From an uncultured Eubacteriales bacterium (GTDB taxonomy: Bacteria; Bacillota; Clostridia; Monoglobales; Monoglobaceae), in assembly GCA_900542675.1 (NCBI GenBank), contig UQOT01000011.1, positions 1 to 33,986 of the forward strand: 33,986 nt of DNA, read 5' to 3'. Below, one piece after another: positions 1 through 7,607 of the stretch. Both the position numbers and the translations under genes were made by a program. How positions within the stretch are numbered: the first letter of the stretch is position 1; every line of letters starts with the position of its first letter. Below the pieces are notes generated by a model. The model worked only from the letters and a program-made list of their open reading frames with translations, had not been told where the DNA came from and ran no database searches.

Positions 1-151
1 TTTTCTCTTTGCCATCCATTATATATGGATCATCAACCGTTCCGCTTCCGGATTTGATATATGCATTTTCTTCATCTAAGTAGAACGCAGGACGGATGCC
101 TGATTTAAATCGAGACTGGGTGTTAACCACATTCGACATTAATCTTTTCAT
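1..151 (-). CDS. Partial hypothetical protein (N-terminal 50 codons)
   Basis: A minus-strand gene starts with ATG at 151 behind a strong AGGAGG site (157-162) and in-frame stop codons just upstream, then runs off the left edge. The visible residues include the motif GIRPAFYLD followed by SGSGTVDDPY. Pairs like this are often seen near the C-terminus of DUF6273-type or other clostridial surface proteins. Finding it this close to a well-placed start is odd: the gene may encode only a short domain, or it may be a rearranged remnant. It is divergent from infC. I do not recognise a function. Confidence 0.5.
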   Translation of the reverse strand, partial: MKRLMSNVVNTQSRFKSGIRPAFYLDEENAYIKSGSGTVDDPYIMDGKEK

Positions 152-433
152 AAAATCCTCCTATTATTTTATCATATGTTTGCAACAGGTCTATGTAGGT
201 CAAGGAATACTTGCATATCTTTAGCATTAAGGAAGTCCTTCTAAATAATTATATCATATCATTTCAATTTAAACAATATTATATAATTAATAATCATCAG
301 AGTGTCAAAATAGTTATAGAATTATTGCATCACGCAAGGCTCCCAGTAGGGGCGCATTGCGTGGCTGTCATATATTGAATGCTCGGAAAATTTTAGACAA
401 ACCAATATACTATAAAAATTTTTCAAAAAAGAC
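152..433. other. AT-rich intergenic region without a supported gene
   Basis: No convincing coding frame is visible here. The only clear structure is a hairpin at 331-363 with arms CACGCAA and TTGCGTG enclosing a GC-rich loop that contains GTAGGGGCGC. It is a short dispersed-palindrome type of element. The minus-strand open frame at 322-507 lacks a ribosome site and runs across the infC promoter, so I left it out. Confidence 0.5.
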
Positions 434-462
434 TTGACAAGAGTTTGACGGTGTGGTAATAT
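434..462 (+). promoter_or_regulatory. SigA-type promoter of the infC operon
   Basis: TTGACA at 434-439 and TAATAT at 457-462 are separated by exactly 17 nt. Transcription should start near 469, giving a leader of about 135 nt before infC. Confidence 0.85.
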
Positions 463-469
463 ATCACAG

Positions 470-596
470 TAAAGCAGAAGTGTACTTCTCTCCTTCGCGA
501 ATAGCAAAAGGATATCATTCTTAAATATAACGAATGTGAGCGGTGTACTTTTGTGCCCCGCATTTTTTATGCAAATTTTTATAATTCATTTGGGAG
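470..596 (+). promoter_or_regulatory. infC leader, candidate L20-type attenuator
   Basis: The leader has a short hairpin GAAG-TGTA-CTTC at 478-489 and a second one with arms GCGG (540-543) and CCGC (558-561) followed directly by a T-rich run (563-568), which resembles an intrinsic terminator. The string GTGTACTT occurs in both hairpins (480-487 and 543-550), so alternative pairing is possible. Firmicute infC-rpmI-rplT operons are known to be controlled by L20 binding a leader that switches between terminator and antiterminator. Assignment to that class is by position and shape only. Confidence 0.5.
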
Positions 597-605
597 GTGT
601 TTTTT

Positions 606-1121
606 ATAGCTAAGCAGGATTTGATGATTAACGACGAAATCAGGGATAAGGAAGTTCGCCTTATCGGTTCTGACGGTGAACAGCTCGGTATCGTTTCAAA
701 CGCTCAGGCTCAGAAGCTGGCTGAGGATAAAAACCTCGATTTAGTCAAGATTGCACCGCAGGCAAAACCGCCGGTGTGTAAGATTATGGACTACGGCAAG
801 CACAAGTTTGAGATGTCAAAGAGGGAGAAGGAGAACCGCAAAAATCAAAAGGTTGTTGCGATTAAAGAGGTTCGACTCAGCCCGAATATTGATGAGCACG
901 ACTTTAACACCAAGCTTAAAAACGGCATAAAGTTTTTAAAGAACGGCGATAAAGTCAAGGTTTCGGTCAGATTTAGAGGTCGTGAAATCACGCATTCATC
1001 TTTGGGAAAGGATATGCTTCTTAAGTTCAAGGAAGGCGCTGCGGAATACGGCGACGTTGACAAGGGCATAAAGATGGAAGGCAGAAATATGGCTATGTTT
1101 ATTACACCGAAGAAGAATTAA
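606..1121 (+). CDS. infC: Translation initiation factor IF-3
   Basis: IF-3 binds the 30S subunit, prevents premature 50S joining and checks the start codon. The 171-aa product has the family pattern: an N-terminal domain with INDEIRDKEVRLIG and AKPPVCKIMDYGK, a lysine-rich linker, and a C-terminal domain with VSVRFRGREITH. The preferred start is ATA at 606: the ribosome site GGGAGG (592-597) lies 8 nt upstream, and the reading from ATA aligns with the N-terminus of Bacillus IF-3. The in-frame GTG at 597 overlaps the ribosome site, and the first ATG (624) is too far away. A non-canonical start is known for infC elsewhere (AUU in E. coli) and allows IF-3 to limit its own synthesis. First gene of the infC-rpmI-rplT operon. 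Confidence 0.97.
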   Translation: MAKQDLMINDEIRDKEVRLIGSDGEQLGIVSNAQAQKLAEDKNLDLVKIAPQAKPPVCKIMDYGKHKFEMSKREKENRKNQKVVAIKEVRLSPNIDEHDFNTKLKNGIKFLKNGDKVKVSVRFRGREITHSSLGKDMLLKFKEGAAEYGDVDKGIKMEGRNMAMFITPKKN

Positions 1122-1191
1122 TAAAAAACTATTGCATAATGACGGTAATTAACTTGTAAACACTACAACCAATACGGAAGGAGAAATAAAA

Positions 1192-1389
1192 ATGCCTAAA
1201 ATTAAGACTCACAGAGGCGCAGCTAAGCGTTTCGGCATCACAAAGAACGGCAAGGTTAAAAGAGGCAAGGCGTACAGAAGCCACATTCTTAACAAGAAGT
1301 CTACAAAGAGAAAGAGAAAGCTCAGAAAGGGCGGTTATCTTTCAAAGGCAAACGCTGCCACAATCAAGGGTATGATTCCTTATAAATAA
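1192..1389 (+). CDS. rpmI: 50S ribosomal protein L35
   Basis: A 65-residue, very basic protein of the 50S subunit with the family start MPKIKTHRGAAKRF and the usual run of Lys and Arg (KKSTKRKRKLRKGG). Length is normal for L35. An AAGGAG site lies 9 nt before the ATG. It follows infC by 70 nt and precedes rplT by 84 nt with no terminator between, the conserved bacterial gene order. Confidence 0.98.
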   Translation: MPKIKTHRGAAKRFGITKNGKVKRGKAYRSHILNKKSTKRKRKLRKGGYLSKANAATIKGMIPYK

Positions 1390-1473
1390 GCGTTAAGCTT
1401 TTTTGGAGCAGATTTTTGATTTTAACTTATACTATTTGAAATACTATCTTGAGATTAGGAAAGGAAAATTACT

Positions 1474-1818
1474 ATGGCAAGAATAAAAGGCGCAGTTAAG
1501 ACTCGCGCAAGACGCAAAAAGATTTTAAAGCTTGCAAAGGGCTACAGAGGAGCTAAGAGTAAGCTTTACAGAACCGCCAATCAGGCAGTTATGAAGTCTC
1601 TTTCGTACGCGTACAGAGACAGAAAGGTTAAAAAGAGAGAGTTCAGACAGCTTTGGATTGCGCGTATAAACGCAGCGGCAAGGATGAACGGTATGAGCTA
1701 CAGCGTGTTTATGAACGGTCTTAAGAAGAACAGTATAAACATCAATAGAAAGATGCTCGCGGAAATCGCGGTTTCAGACCCCGAAGCGTTCAAGCAGCTT
1801 GTTGAGAAAGTTAAATAA
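1474..1818 (+). CDS. rplT: 50S ribosomal protein L20
   Basis: A 114-residue L20, which nucleates early 50S assembly on 23S rRNA. The basic N-terminal extension (MARIKGAVKTRARRKK) and the globular part with RQLWIARINAAARMNG match the family closely. In Firmicutes L20 also binds the operon leader and represses the operon, so the leader before infC is its probable target here. AGGAAAGG precedes the ATG. Last gene of the operon, followed by an intrinsic terminator. Confidence 0.98.
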   Translation: MARIKGAVKTRARRKKILKLAKGYRGAKSKLYRTANQAVMKSLSYAYRDRKVKKREFRQLWIARINAAARMNGMSYSVFMNGLKKNSININRKMLAEIAVSDPEAFKQLVEKVK

Positions 1819-1830
1819 TTACGTATTTTA

Positions 1831-1863
1831 AAGTTATACCTCTTGTCGGGGGTATAACTTTTG
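1831..1863 (+). terminator. Terminator of the infC-rpmI-rplT operon
   Basis: A perfect 10-bp inverted repeat, AAGTTATACC (1831-1840) and GGTATAACTT (1851-1860), with a 10-nt loop. The T residues closing the right arm and the two that follow serve as a short U-tract. Confidence 0.8.
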
Positions 1864-1908
1864 CTATATACTAAGGTGCGCAGGAATGTCTGCTGCGGAG
1901 GTGTTAAT

Positions 1909-2679
1909 TTGGAGATTATCGTAAGCAAGGATAACAAAAAGCTTAAGCTGCTAAAGTCGCTCTCGCTCAAGAAAAACCGCGATAAAACGGGACTTTTTTC
2001 GGTTGAGGGAAAGCGTATGACAAATGAGGCGTTAAAGTACGTTGGTGATAAGATTGAATTTGTGTATGCCGGTGAAATATTTGCCAATGAGAATAAAAAT
2101 TTGCTTAAAGCTATTGACGAAAACGGAATTTCCGTCTATACTGTGAAGGATAATTTGTTAAAGCAGGTATCCGATACGGTGACGCCGCAGGGGATAGGTG
2201 CAGTTTTAAAAATGCCCGATATACCGGAGGTAAGCGAGGCGGACAAGTTCGTTCTTGTGCTTGACGGAGTGTCGGAGCCCGGGAATTTGGGTACAATAAT
2301 CCGTACGGCTGAGGCTGCGGGGATTGACCGGGTGTATATGATGAAGGGCTGTGCCGATATATTTAATCCAAAGGTTGTGCGTTCGACTATGGGTTCGATA
2401 TTCCGTGTTCCGTTTATATGCGGCTGTACGGCTTTGGATATTAAGAATATCAAAAACAATGGGTTTGAGATTATATCCTCATCTCTCGGTGAGAGTATGG
2501 ATATAAACGAATATAATAAAAATCATAAAAAGCGCGCACTGGTTATAGGCAGCGAGGCATTCGGCGTATCTGATGAAATTCTCGCTGTTTCGGATAAACG
2601 TGTGCATATACCGATGTGCGGCAAAGTTGAGTCGCTAAACGCTGCGGTTGCGGCGGGGATACTTATGTATATGCTTTAA
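1909..2679 (+). CDS. SpoU/TrmH-family RNA 2'-O-methyltransferase
   Basis: A 256-aa SAM-dependent 2'-O-ribose methylase of rRNA or tRNA. The N-terminal about 100 residues form the substrate-binding part (KGLFSVEGKR-like, here TGLFSVEGKRMTNEALK). The C-terminal SPOUT knot domain carries all three family motifs: EPGNLGTIIRTAEAAG with Asn126 and Arg132, LVIGSEAFGVS near 228, and SLNAAVAAGILMY at the C-terminus. The start is TTG at 1909: GGAGG (1897-1901) is 7 nt upstream, while the longer frame from 1861 lies in the terminator of the previous operon. Target RNA cannot be told from sequence; RlmB and TsnR-like enzymes share this layout. Its stop is 25 nt before dprA. Confidence 0.9.
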   Translation: MEIIVSKDNKKLKLLKSLSLKKNRDKTGLFSVEGKRMTNEALKYVGDKIEFVYAGEIFANENKNLLKAIDENGISVYTVKDNLLKQVSDTVTPQGIGAVLKMPDIPEVSEADKFVLVLDGVSEPGNLGTIIRTAEAAGIDRVYMMKGCADIFNPKVVRSTMGSIFRVPFICGCTALDIKNIKNNGFEIISSSLGESMDINEYNKNHKKRALVIGSEAFGVSDEILAVSDKRVHIPMCGKVESLNAAVAAGILMYML

Positions 2680-2704
2680 TCATATTGCGGCGGAGGAGAA
2701 GGCA

Positions 2705-3949
2705 ATGGCAAGCGATGAGGAAATTTTATACAGTTTGTGGATTAATGATGTGTGTAAACACAATCCGGATCTGATACACAAATGTAATAATCTCGGATTT
2801 ACGCCTGAGGAGATATATAGGGGCGAAGCCGATAAGAAGGCGATTAAGTCAGTGCTTAAAAATCATTACTCCGCATTAAAACGCAAGGATTTAAGCGGTG
2901 CAGAGTCAATTTTAAAGTGTTGCCGTGACGAAAATATACGGATTTTACTTTATGATGATGAGGAATATCCGTTTATACTGAAGAATGTTTATATGCCGCC
3001 GAGAATACTCTATACAAAGGGTGAAGAACTGAACCTAAACGATTATCTCACGATAACCGTTATTGGCAGCCGCAAAGGTTCGGATAAGGGCGAGGAGCTG
3101 ACTTGTAGACTTTCGTACGATATGGCTGCCGCAGGAGCGGTTATAGTCAGCGGTATGGCGCTCAAGTTTGACGCAGCAGCGCATATGGGTGCATTGCTTG
3201 CGGGACAGAAAACAGTTGCCGTGCTCGCAGGCGGCGTTAATGTGATTTATCCCAAAGAGAATACGGATTTGTATGAGAAAATATTAAATCAGGGTATGAT
3301 AGTTTCCGAGCGTCCGCCCGAGATGGCTGGCAGAGCGCACTTCTATCAGGAACGCAACAGAATTTTAATAGGTCTGTCGTACGGTCTTTTGGTGACCGAG
3401 GGCAGAAAAGACGGCGGCACAAGTATAACAGTAAAGCACGGTTGGGAGTCGAACAGGGATATGTTTGCGGTTCCGGGCAATCCGAGCGACGAGATGTCTT
3501 ATGTGCCAAACTCGATGCTACACGACGGAGCGGTAGTTACGCTGACGGCAGATGACGTAATCGGTCAGTATGAACTGGTTTACGAAAAGCAGCTGGAAAA
3601 CGGCAGGGCAAACTTGAAACACGACCCGCCGCCCTTTGAGGAGATGTTGTTCGAGCTGGATAGACCAAAGCAGTCTGTTCGGCACAAGAAATCCGATGAT
3701 AGAAAACCTAAGAAAGAAAAAGAAAATAAAGAAAACAAAAGAAATGAGAAACCCGATTTCAGTAAATACAATAAGGAGCAAGTAAAGATACTTGAGTTCT
3801 TATATGAAAGCGGCAGCGCAGAGCATATGGATGAAATCATACGGGCGACGGGGCTTGAAACGTCTGCGGTGTCAAATATGATGCTTCTTCTTCAGATAGA
3901 CGGCGCTGTAAAGCAGAGTATGGGAAACCTGTATACACTTAATATATAA
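2705..3949 (+). CDS. dprA: DNA-processing protein DprA
   Basis: A 414-aa DprA/Smf protein, which loads RecA onto incoming single-stranded DNA during transformation. An N-terminal SAM-like helical part (1-75) is followed by the Rossmann domain (about 110-300) with GSR at 121-123, SGMALKFDAAAHMGALL, AGGVNVIYPKEN, ERNRILIGLS and EGRKDGGTSIT. A Lys/Glu-rich linker (about 320-350) leads to a C-terminal winged helix. The start is ATG 2705, with GGAGG (2692-2696) 8 nt upstream. The usual SGLARGID is SGMALKFD here, a mild divergence. It lies between the methylase gene and topA (12-nt gap), a common Firmicute arrangement. Confidence 0.95.
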   Translation: MASDEEILYSLWINDVCKHNPDLIHKCNNLGFTPEEIYRGEADKKAIKSVLKNHYSALKRKDLSGAESILKCCRDENIRILLYDDEEYPFILKNVYMPPRILYTKGEELNLNDYLTITVIGSRKGSDKGEELTCRLSYDMAAAGAVIVSGMALKFDAAAHMGALLAGQKTVAVLAGGVNVIYPKENTDLYEKILNQGMIVSERPPEMAGRAHFYQERNRILIGLSYGLLVTEGRKDGGTSITVKHGWESNRDMFAVPGNPSDEMSYVPNSMLHDGAVVTLTADDVIGQYELVYEKQLENGRANLKHDPPPFEEMLFELDRPKQSVRHKKSDDRKPKKEKENKENKRNEKPDFSKYNKEQVKILEFLYESGSAEHMDEIIRATGLETSAVSNMMLLLQIDGAVKQSMGNLYTLNI

Positions 3950-3961
3950 CGGAGGATTATT

Positions 3962-6076
3962 ATGGCAGAGAAAAAGACAGCCGGAAGAACAGCAGGCAAG
4001 AAAAAGCTGGTTATCGTCGAGTCTCCGACGAAGGTTGACAGCGTTAAAAAATACCTTGGCAGCTCATATAACATCGAGGCTACCATGGGGCATCTGCGCG
4101 ACCTCCCGAAGAGCCAGCTCGGCGTTGATATAGAGAATGATTTTGAACCGAGATACATCACTATCCGCGGCAAGGGCGACCTTATTGCTAAGCTCAAGAA
4201 AAAGGCGAAGTCCGCTTCAAAGGTCTATCTTGCGACCGACCCTGACCGCGAAGGCGAGGCAATATCGTGGCATCTTGCAAATATTTTGGGTATTGACCCC
4301 AAAAGCGATTGCCGCATCACGTTTAACGAGGTCACAAAGGACGCGGTTAAAGAGGCGGTCAAGGATGCACGCGGGATTGATATGGATTTGGTTGATGCGC
4401 AGCAGACGCGTCGTGTGCTTGACAGAATAGTGGGATATCAGATAAGCCCGCTGCTCTGGAAAAAGGTGAAAAAAGGTCTCAGTGCGGGACGTGTGCAGTC
4501 GGTGGTTACCCGTATGATTGTTGACCGCGAACGTGAGATTGACGCGTTCAATCCGCAGGAATACTGGACGATTGATGCAAAGCTTACAAACGAAAACGGC
4601 AGGCTTCCGTTTATTGCCAAATTTTACGGTACTGCGGACGGCAAAAAAATGCCGCTTGAGACCGAAGCGGAGGCTATGGCGGTCGTCTCAGAGATAAAGA
4701 ATGCGGAGTTTACCGTTTCAAAGATTACAAAGAAGGAGACAAAACGCCGCAGCGCACCGCCGTTTACGACAAGTACGATGCAGCAGGAGGCTTCAAGAAA
4801 GCTGAACTTTACGACCCGACGCACAATGATGGCGGCTCAGCAGCTCTACGAAATGGGATTTATAACCTATATGAGAACCGATTCGTTGCGTATAGCCGAG
4901 GTGGCGCAAAATGATGCGCGCAGCTTTATAGCTGAAAAATTCGGCAAAGAGTACGTGCCGTCCATTCCTAAGAGATATAAGGCAAAAAAATCGGCACAGG
5001 ACGCGCACGAGGCGATAAGACCGACCTTCGCTGCAAATATCCCGGAAAAGTATAAGGATACATTTAAGCCCGACCAGTTCAAGCTCTATCGTTTGATATG
5101 GCAGAGGTTTATGGCAAGTCAGATGGCGGATGCAATTCTTGACACCGTAAGCGCAGAAATTAAGACCGACAAATATCTGTTCAAAGCAAACGGCAGTACG
5201 GTAAAATTTGCCGGATTTATGACACTTTATGTAGAGAGCAGCGATTCTAAGGAGGAGAAGGCGAAGAAGCTTCCGGTGCTTACCGAAAACCAGAAGCTGA
5301 AGTGTGCGGCTATCGACCCGCAGCAGCACTTTACGCAGCCACCGCCGAGGTATACCGAGGCGACGCTCGTTAAGGCGATGGAGGAGGACGGTATCGGCAG
5401 ACCGAGTACCTACGCTCCGACAATTGCAACCATAATCGCAAGAGGTTACGTTGCCCGCGAGAAAAAGACTCTGTATCCGACCGAGCTCGGATATATAGTG
5501 ACCGACCTTATGAAGGACAATTTTGAAGATATAGTCGATATCGGCTTTACCGCAAATATGGAGGACAAGATTGAGGATGTAGCCGACGGCTCTACGAGCT
5601 GGAAAAAGGTAATACGCGATTTCTACGGTCCGTTTGAAAAAACGCTTAAGGATGCAGAGGAGAAGATAGGCGATATCGAGATAAAGGACGAGGAGTCGGA
5701 TGTTGTCTGCGAAAAGTGCGGCAGAAAGATGGTTTATAAGCAGGGTAAATTCGGTAAGTTTTTGGCGTGTCCGGGCTTCCCCGAGTGCAGAAATACCAAG
5801 CCGATAACCGTCGAGCTCGGCGTTGCTTGTCCTAAGTGCGGCGGCAAGGTTCTGGTTCGCAAATCAAGGAAGGGCGCGACTTTCTATGCGTGCGAGCATT
5901 CTCCTGAGTGCGACTTTATATCGTGGGACGAACCGACAGACGAAAAGTGCCCGAAGTGCGGAAGCATTTTAATGAAGAAGCACGCGTTCCGCAGAAACGG
6001 CCCGATAAACTATGTATGCTATAACGAAAACTGCGACTATGTAAGAAAACCCGAACCCAAAAAGAAAAAACAGTAA
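3962..6076 (+). CDS. topA: DNA topoisomerase I (type IA)
   Basis: A 704-aa enzyme that relaxes negatively supercoiled DNA. The Toprim domain has VIVESPTK (Glu20) and ATDPDREGEA (Asp93, Asp95, Glu97). The core has LSAGRVQSVV and the catalytic tyrosine in FITYMRTDS (Tyr303, with Arg305). The C-terminal part holds three zinc-ribbon modules, each with two CxxC-like cysteine pairs, the first starting at CEKCGRK and the third at CPKCGSIL, followed by a Lys-rich tail. GGAGG precedes the ATG by 7 nt. It is co-directional with dprA and trmFO and probably co-transcribed with them. Confidence 0.98.
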   Translation: MAEKKTAGRTAGKKKLVIVESPTKVDSVKKYLGSSYNIEATMGHLRDLPKSQLGVDIENDFEPRYITIRGKGDLIAKLKKKAKSASKVYLATDPDREGEAISWHLANILGIDPKSDCRITFNEVTKDAVKEAVKDARGIDMDLVDAQQTRRVLDRIVGYQISPLLWKKVKKGLSAGRVQSVVTRMIVDREREIDAFNPQEYWTIDAKLTNENGRLPFIAKFYGTADGKKMPLETEAEAMAVVSEIKNAEFTVSKITKKETKRRSAPPFTTSTMQQEASRKLNFTTRRTMMAAQQLYEMGFITYMRTDSLRIAEVAQNDARSFIAEKFGKEYVPSIPKRYKAKKSAQDAHEAIRPTFAANIPEKYKDTFKPDQFKLYRLIWQRFMASQMADAILDTVSAEIKTDKYLFKANGSTVKFAGFMTLYVESSDSKEEKAKKLPVLTENQKLKCAAIDPQQHFTQPPPRYTEATLVKAMEEDGIGRPSTYAPTIATIIARGYVAREKKTLYPTELGYIVTDLMKDNFEDIVDIGFTANMEDKIEDVADGSTSWKKVIRDFYGPFEKTLKDAEEKIGDIEIKDEESDVVCEKCGRKMVYKQGKFGKFLACPGFPECRNTKPITVELGVACPKCGGKVLVRKSRKGATFYACEHSPECDFISWDEPTDEKCPKCGSILMKKHAFRRNGPINYVCYNENCDYVRKPEPKKKKQ

Positions 6077-6113
6077 AGACACAAACCGCAGAACGTTCTT
6101 CAAGGAGAGATAT

Positions 6114-7403
6114 ATGAAACTTAAAATAATCGGTGCGGGTCTTGCCGGCTGCGAGGCTGCGTGGCAGGCTGCAAAGCTCGGTATACAGGTTGAGTTATGC
6201 GAGATGAAGCCCCAAAAATTTTCACCCGCGCATAAGAATGCGGATTTTGCCGAGCTTGTGTGCAGCAATTCACTGCGCGCTGACGGAATTTATAACGCAG
6301 TCGGATTGCTCAAGGAAGAGATGCGCCGCTTAGGCTCGCTTATTATGGAGTGCGCCGATGCGACAAAGGTTCCGGCAGGCGGTGCGCTTGCGGTTGACCG
6401 CGAAGGTTTTTCGCGCCTTGTAACCGAGAAGATACGTTCAAATCCGAATATAACGGTATCTGAGGGCGAGGTAACCGAGATAAATCCCGATGAGTATACG
6501 ATTATCGCCGCCGGACCTCTTGTGTCTGAGGGACTCCAAAATGAAATCCACAGATTGATAGGTGAGGATTATCTGCACTTTTTTGACGCGGCGGCGCCGA
6601 TAGTGAGCTATGACAGTATTGATATGACCAAGGCATTTAAGGCGGCGCGTTACGGCAAGGGCGGAGCGGACTATATCAATTGCCCGATGAACAAGGAAGA
6701 ATACCTTGAATTTTACCGTGCATTGATTACAGCCGAGGCGGCGCCCGTGCACGGCGACGTTGAGGACCCGAAGGTGTTTGAGGGCTGTATGCCTATTGAG
6801 GTTATGGCAAAGCGCGGCGAGGACACTATGCGCTTCGGTCCGCTCAAGCCGGTCGGACTTGAAAATCCGCACAGCAGCGAAAGACCGTACGCCGTAGTTC
6901 AGCTAAGGCAGGATAACGCGGCGCATAGTATGTTTAACATCGTCGGTTTTCAGACGCACCTTAAATTCGGCGAGCAAAGAAGAGTTTTCGGCTTAATTCC
7001 CGGTCTTGAAAACGCAGAGTTCGTGCGCTACGGTGTAATGCACAGAAACACATATATTAATTCGCCCAAGCTGCTCGATAACACCTATCGAATGACTGAA
7101 TATAACAAGATTTATTTTGCAGGACAGATAACGGGTGTTGAGGGGTATATCGAATCCGCATCAAGCGGTCTTCTCGCCGGTATGTATGCCGCAAAGACGA
7201 TTTTGGGCGAGGATTTTACGCCGTATACAGCGAACACGGCAATCGGCGCTCTTTCAAATTACGTATCAAACAGAAGCGTCACAAACTTTCAGCCAATGAA
7301 CGTAAATTACGGCATAATCTCAGATTTGGGCGAACGCATAAGAGACAAGCGTGAAAAGGCTGAAAAAATCGCCGAACGTGCACTTAATGAAATCGAGAAT
7401 TAA
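6114..7403 (+). CDS. trmFO: Folate-dependent tRNA m5U54 methyltransferase TrmFO
   Basis: A 429-aa flavoprotein that makes 5-methyluridine at position 54 of the tRNA T-loop, using methylene-tetrahydrofolate as carbon donor and FAD as reductant. The FAD-binding motif IIGAGLAGCEA is at residues 5-15. The conserved cysteines appear as LVCSNSLRADG (Cys50) and FEGCMPIEVMAKRG (Cys225), and IYFAGQITGVEGYIESA is the C-terminal FAD-contacting segment. Length is normal. AAGGAG lies 6 nt before the ATG. The topA-trmFO neighbourhood is the standard one in Firmicutes; here the xerC/codV-clpQ continuation seen in Bacillus is missing. Confidence 0.97.
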   Translation: MKLKIIGAGLAGCEAAWQAAKLGIQVELCEMKPQKFSPAHKNADFAELVCSNSLRADGIYNAVGLLKEEMRRLGSLIMECADATKVPAGGALAVDREGFSRLVTEKIRSNPNITVSEGEVTEINPDEYTIIAAGPLVSEGLQNEIHRLIGEDYLHFFDAAAPIVSYDSIDMTKAFKAARYGKGGADYINCPMNKEEYLEFYRALITAEAAPVHGDVEDPKVFEGCMPIEVMAKRGEDTMRFGPLKPVGLENPHSSERPYAVVQLRQDNAAHSMFNIVGFQTHLKFGEQRRVFGLIPGLENAEFVRYGVMHRNTYINSPKLLDNTYRMTEYNKIYFAGQITGVEGYIESASSGLLAGMYAAKTILGEDFTPYTANTAIGALSNYVSNRSVTNFQPMNVNYGIISDLGERIRDKREKAEKIAERALNEIEN

Positions 7404-7407
7404 TTCG

Positions 7408-7462
7408 GCCGCTCCGCACGGAGCGGCTGCCAATCCCACATCTTACGAGGGAAGATTTTTTT
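7408..7462 (+). terminator. Tandem hairpins ending the trmFO transcript
   Basis: A strong GCCGCTCC/GGAGCGGC hairpin (7408-7427) is followed by a weaker ATCTT/AAGAT stem (7440-7456) that runs straight into a T7 tract (7456-7462). The second hairpin has the U-tract expected of an intrinsic terminator. Confidence 0.7.
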
Positions 7463-7512
7463 GACAAATATTGTAAATTCGCGCGATAAATAATGGATTA
7501 ATAAAAATATTG

Positions 7513-7541
7513 TTGACTTTTTGCCGAATATGTGTTATATT
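7513..7541 (+). promoter_or_regulatory. Promoter of the first exported protein gene
   Basis: TTGACT (7513-7518), a 17-nt spacer and TATATT (7536-7541). The -35 context TTGACTTTTTG is the same as that of the SLH protein gene promoter at 13387. Confidence 0.75.
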
Positions 7542-7607
7542 TGTTATGAAATGATTACATTTTAATTAAAAATGGTATATTTTAGTGTATATGAAGGGAT
7601 GGTGACA

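Noticed and set aside
322..507. 61-codon minus-strand open frame in the infC upstream region
   Set aside because: No ribosome site or recognisable protein, and it covers the strong infC promoter on the other strand.
597..605. GTG at 597 as the infC start
   Set aside because: It overlaps the GGGAGG ribosome site and has no other site upstream, and it adds residues absent from the family.
1861..1908. Upstream TTG at 1861 as the methylase start
   Set aside because: It lies directly after the rplT terminator hairpin without a ribosome site, while TTG 1909 has GGAGG at 7 nt.
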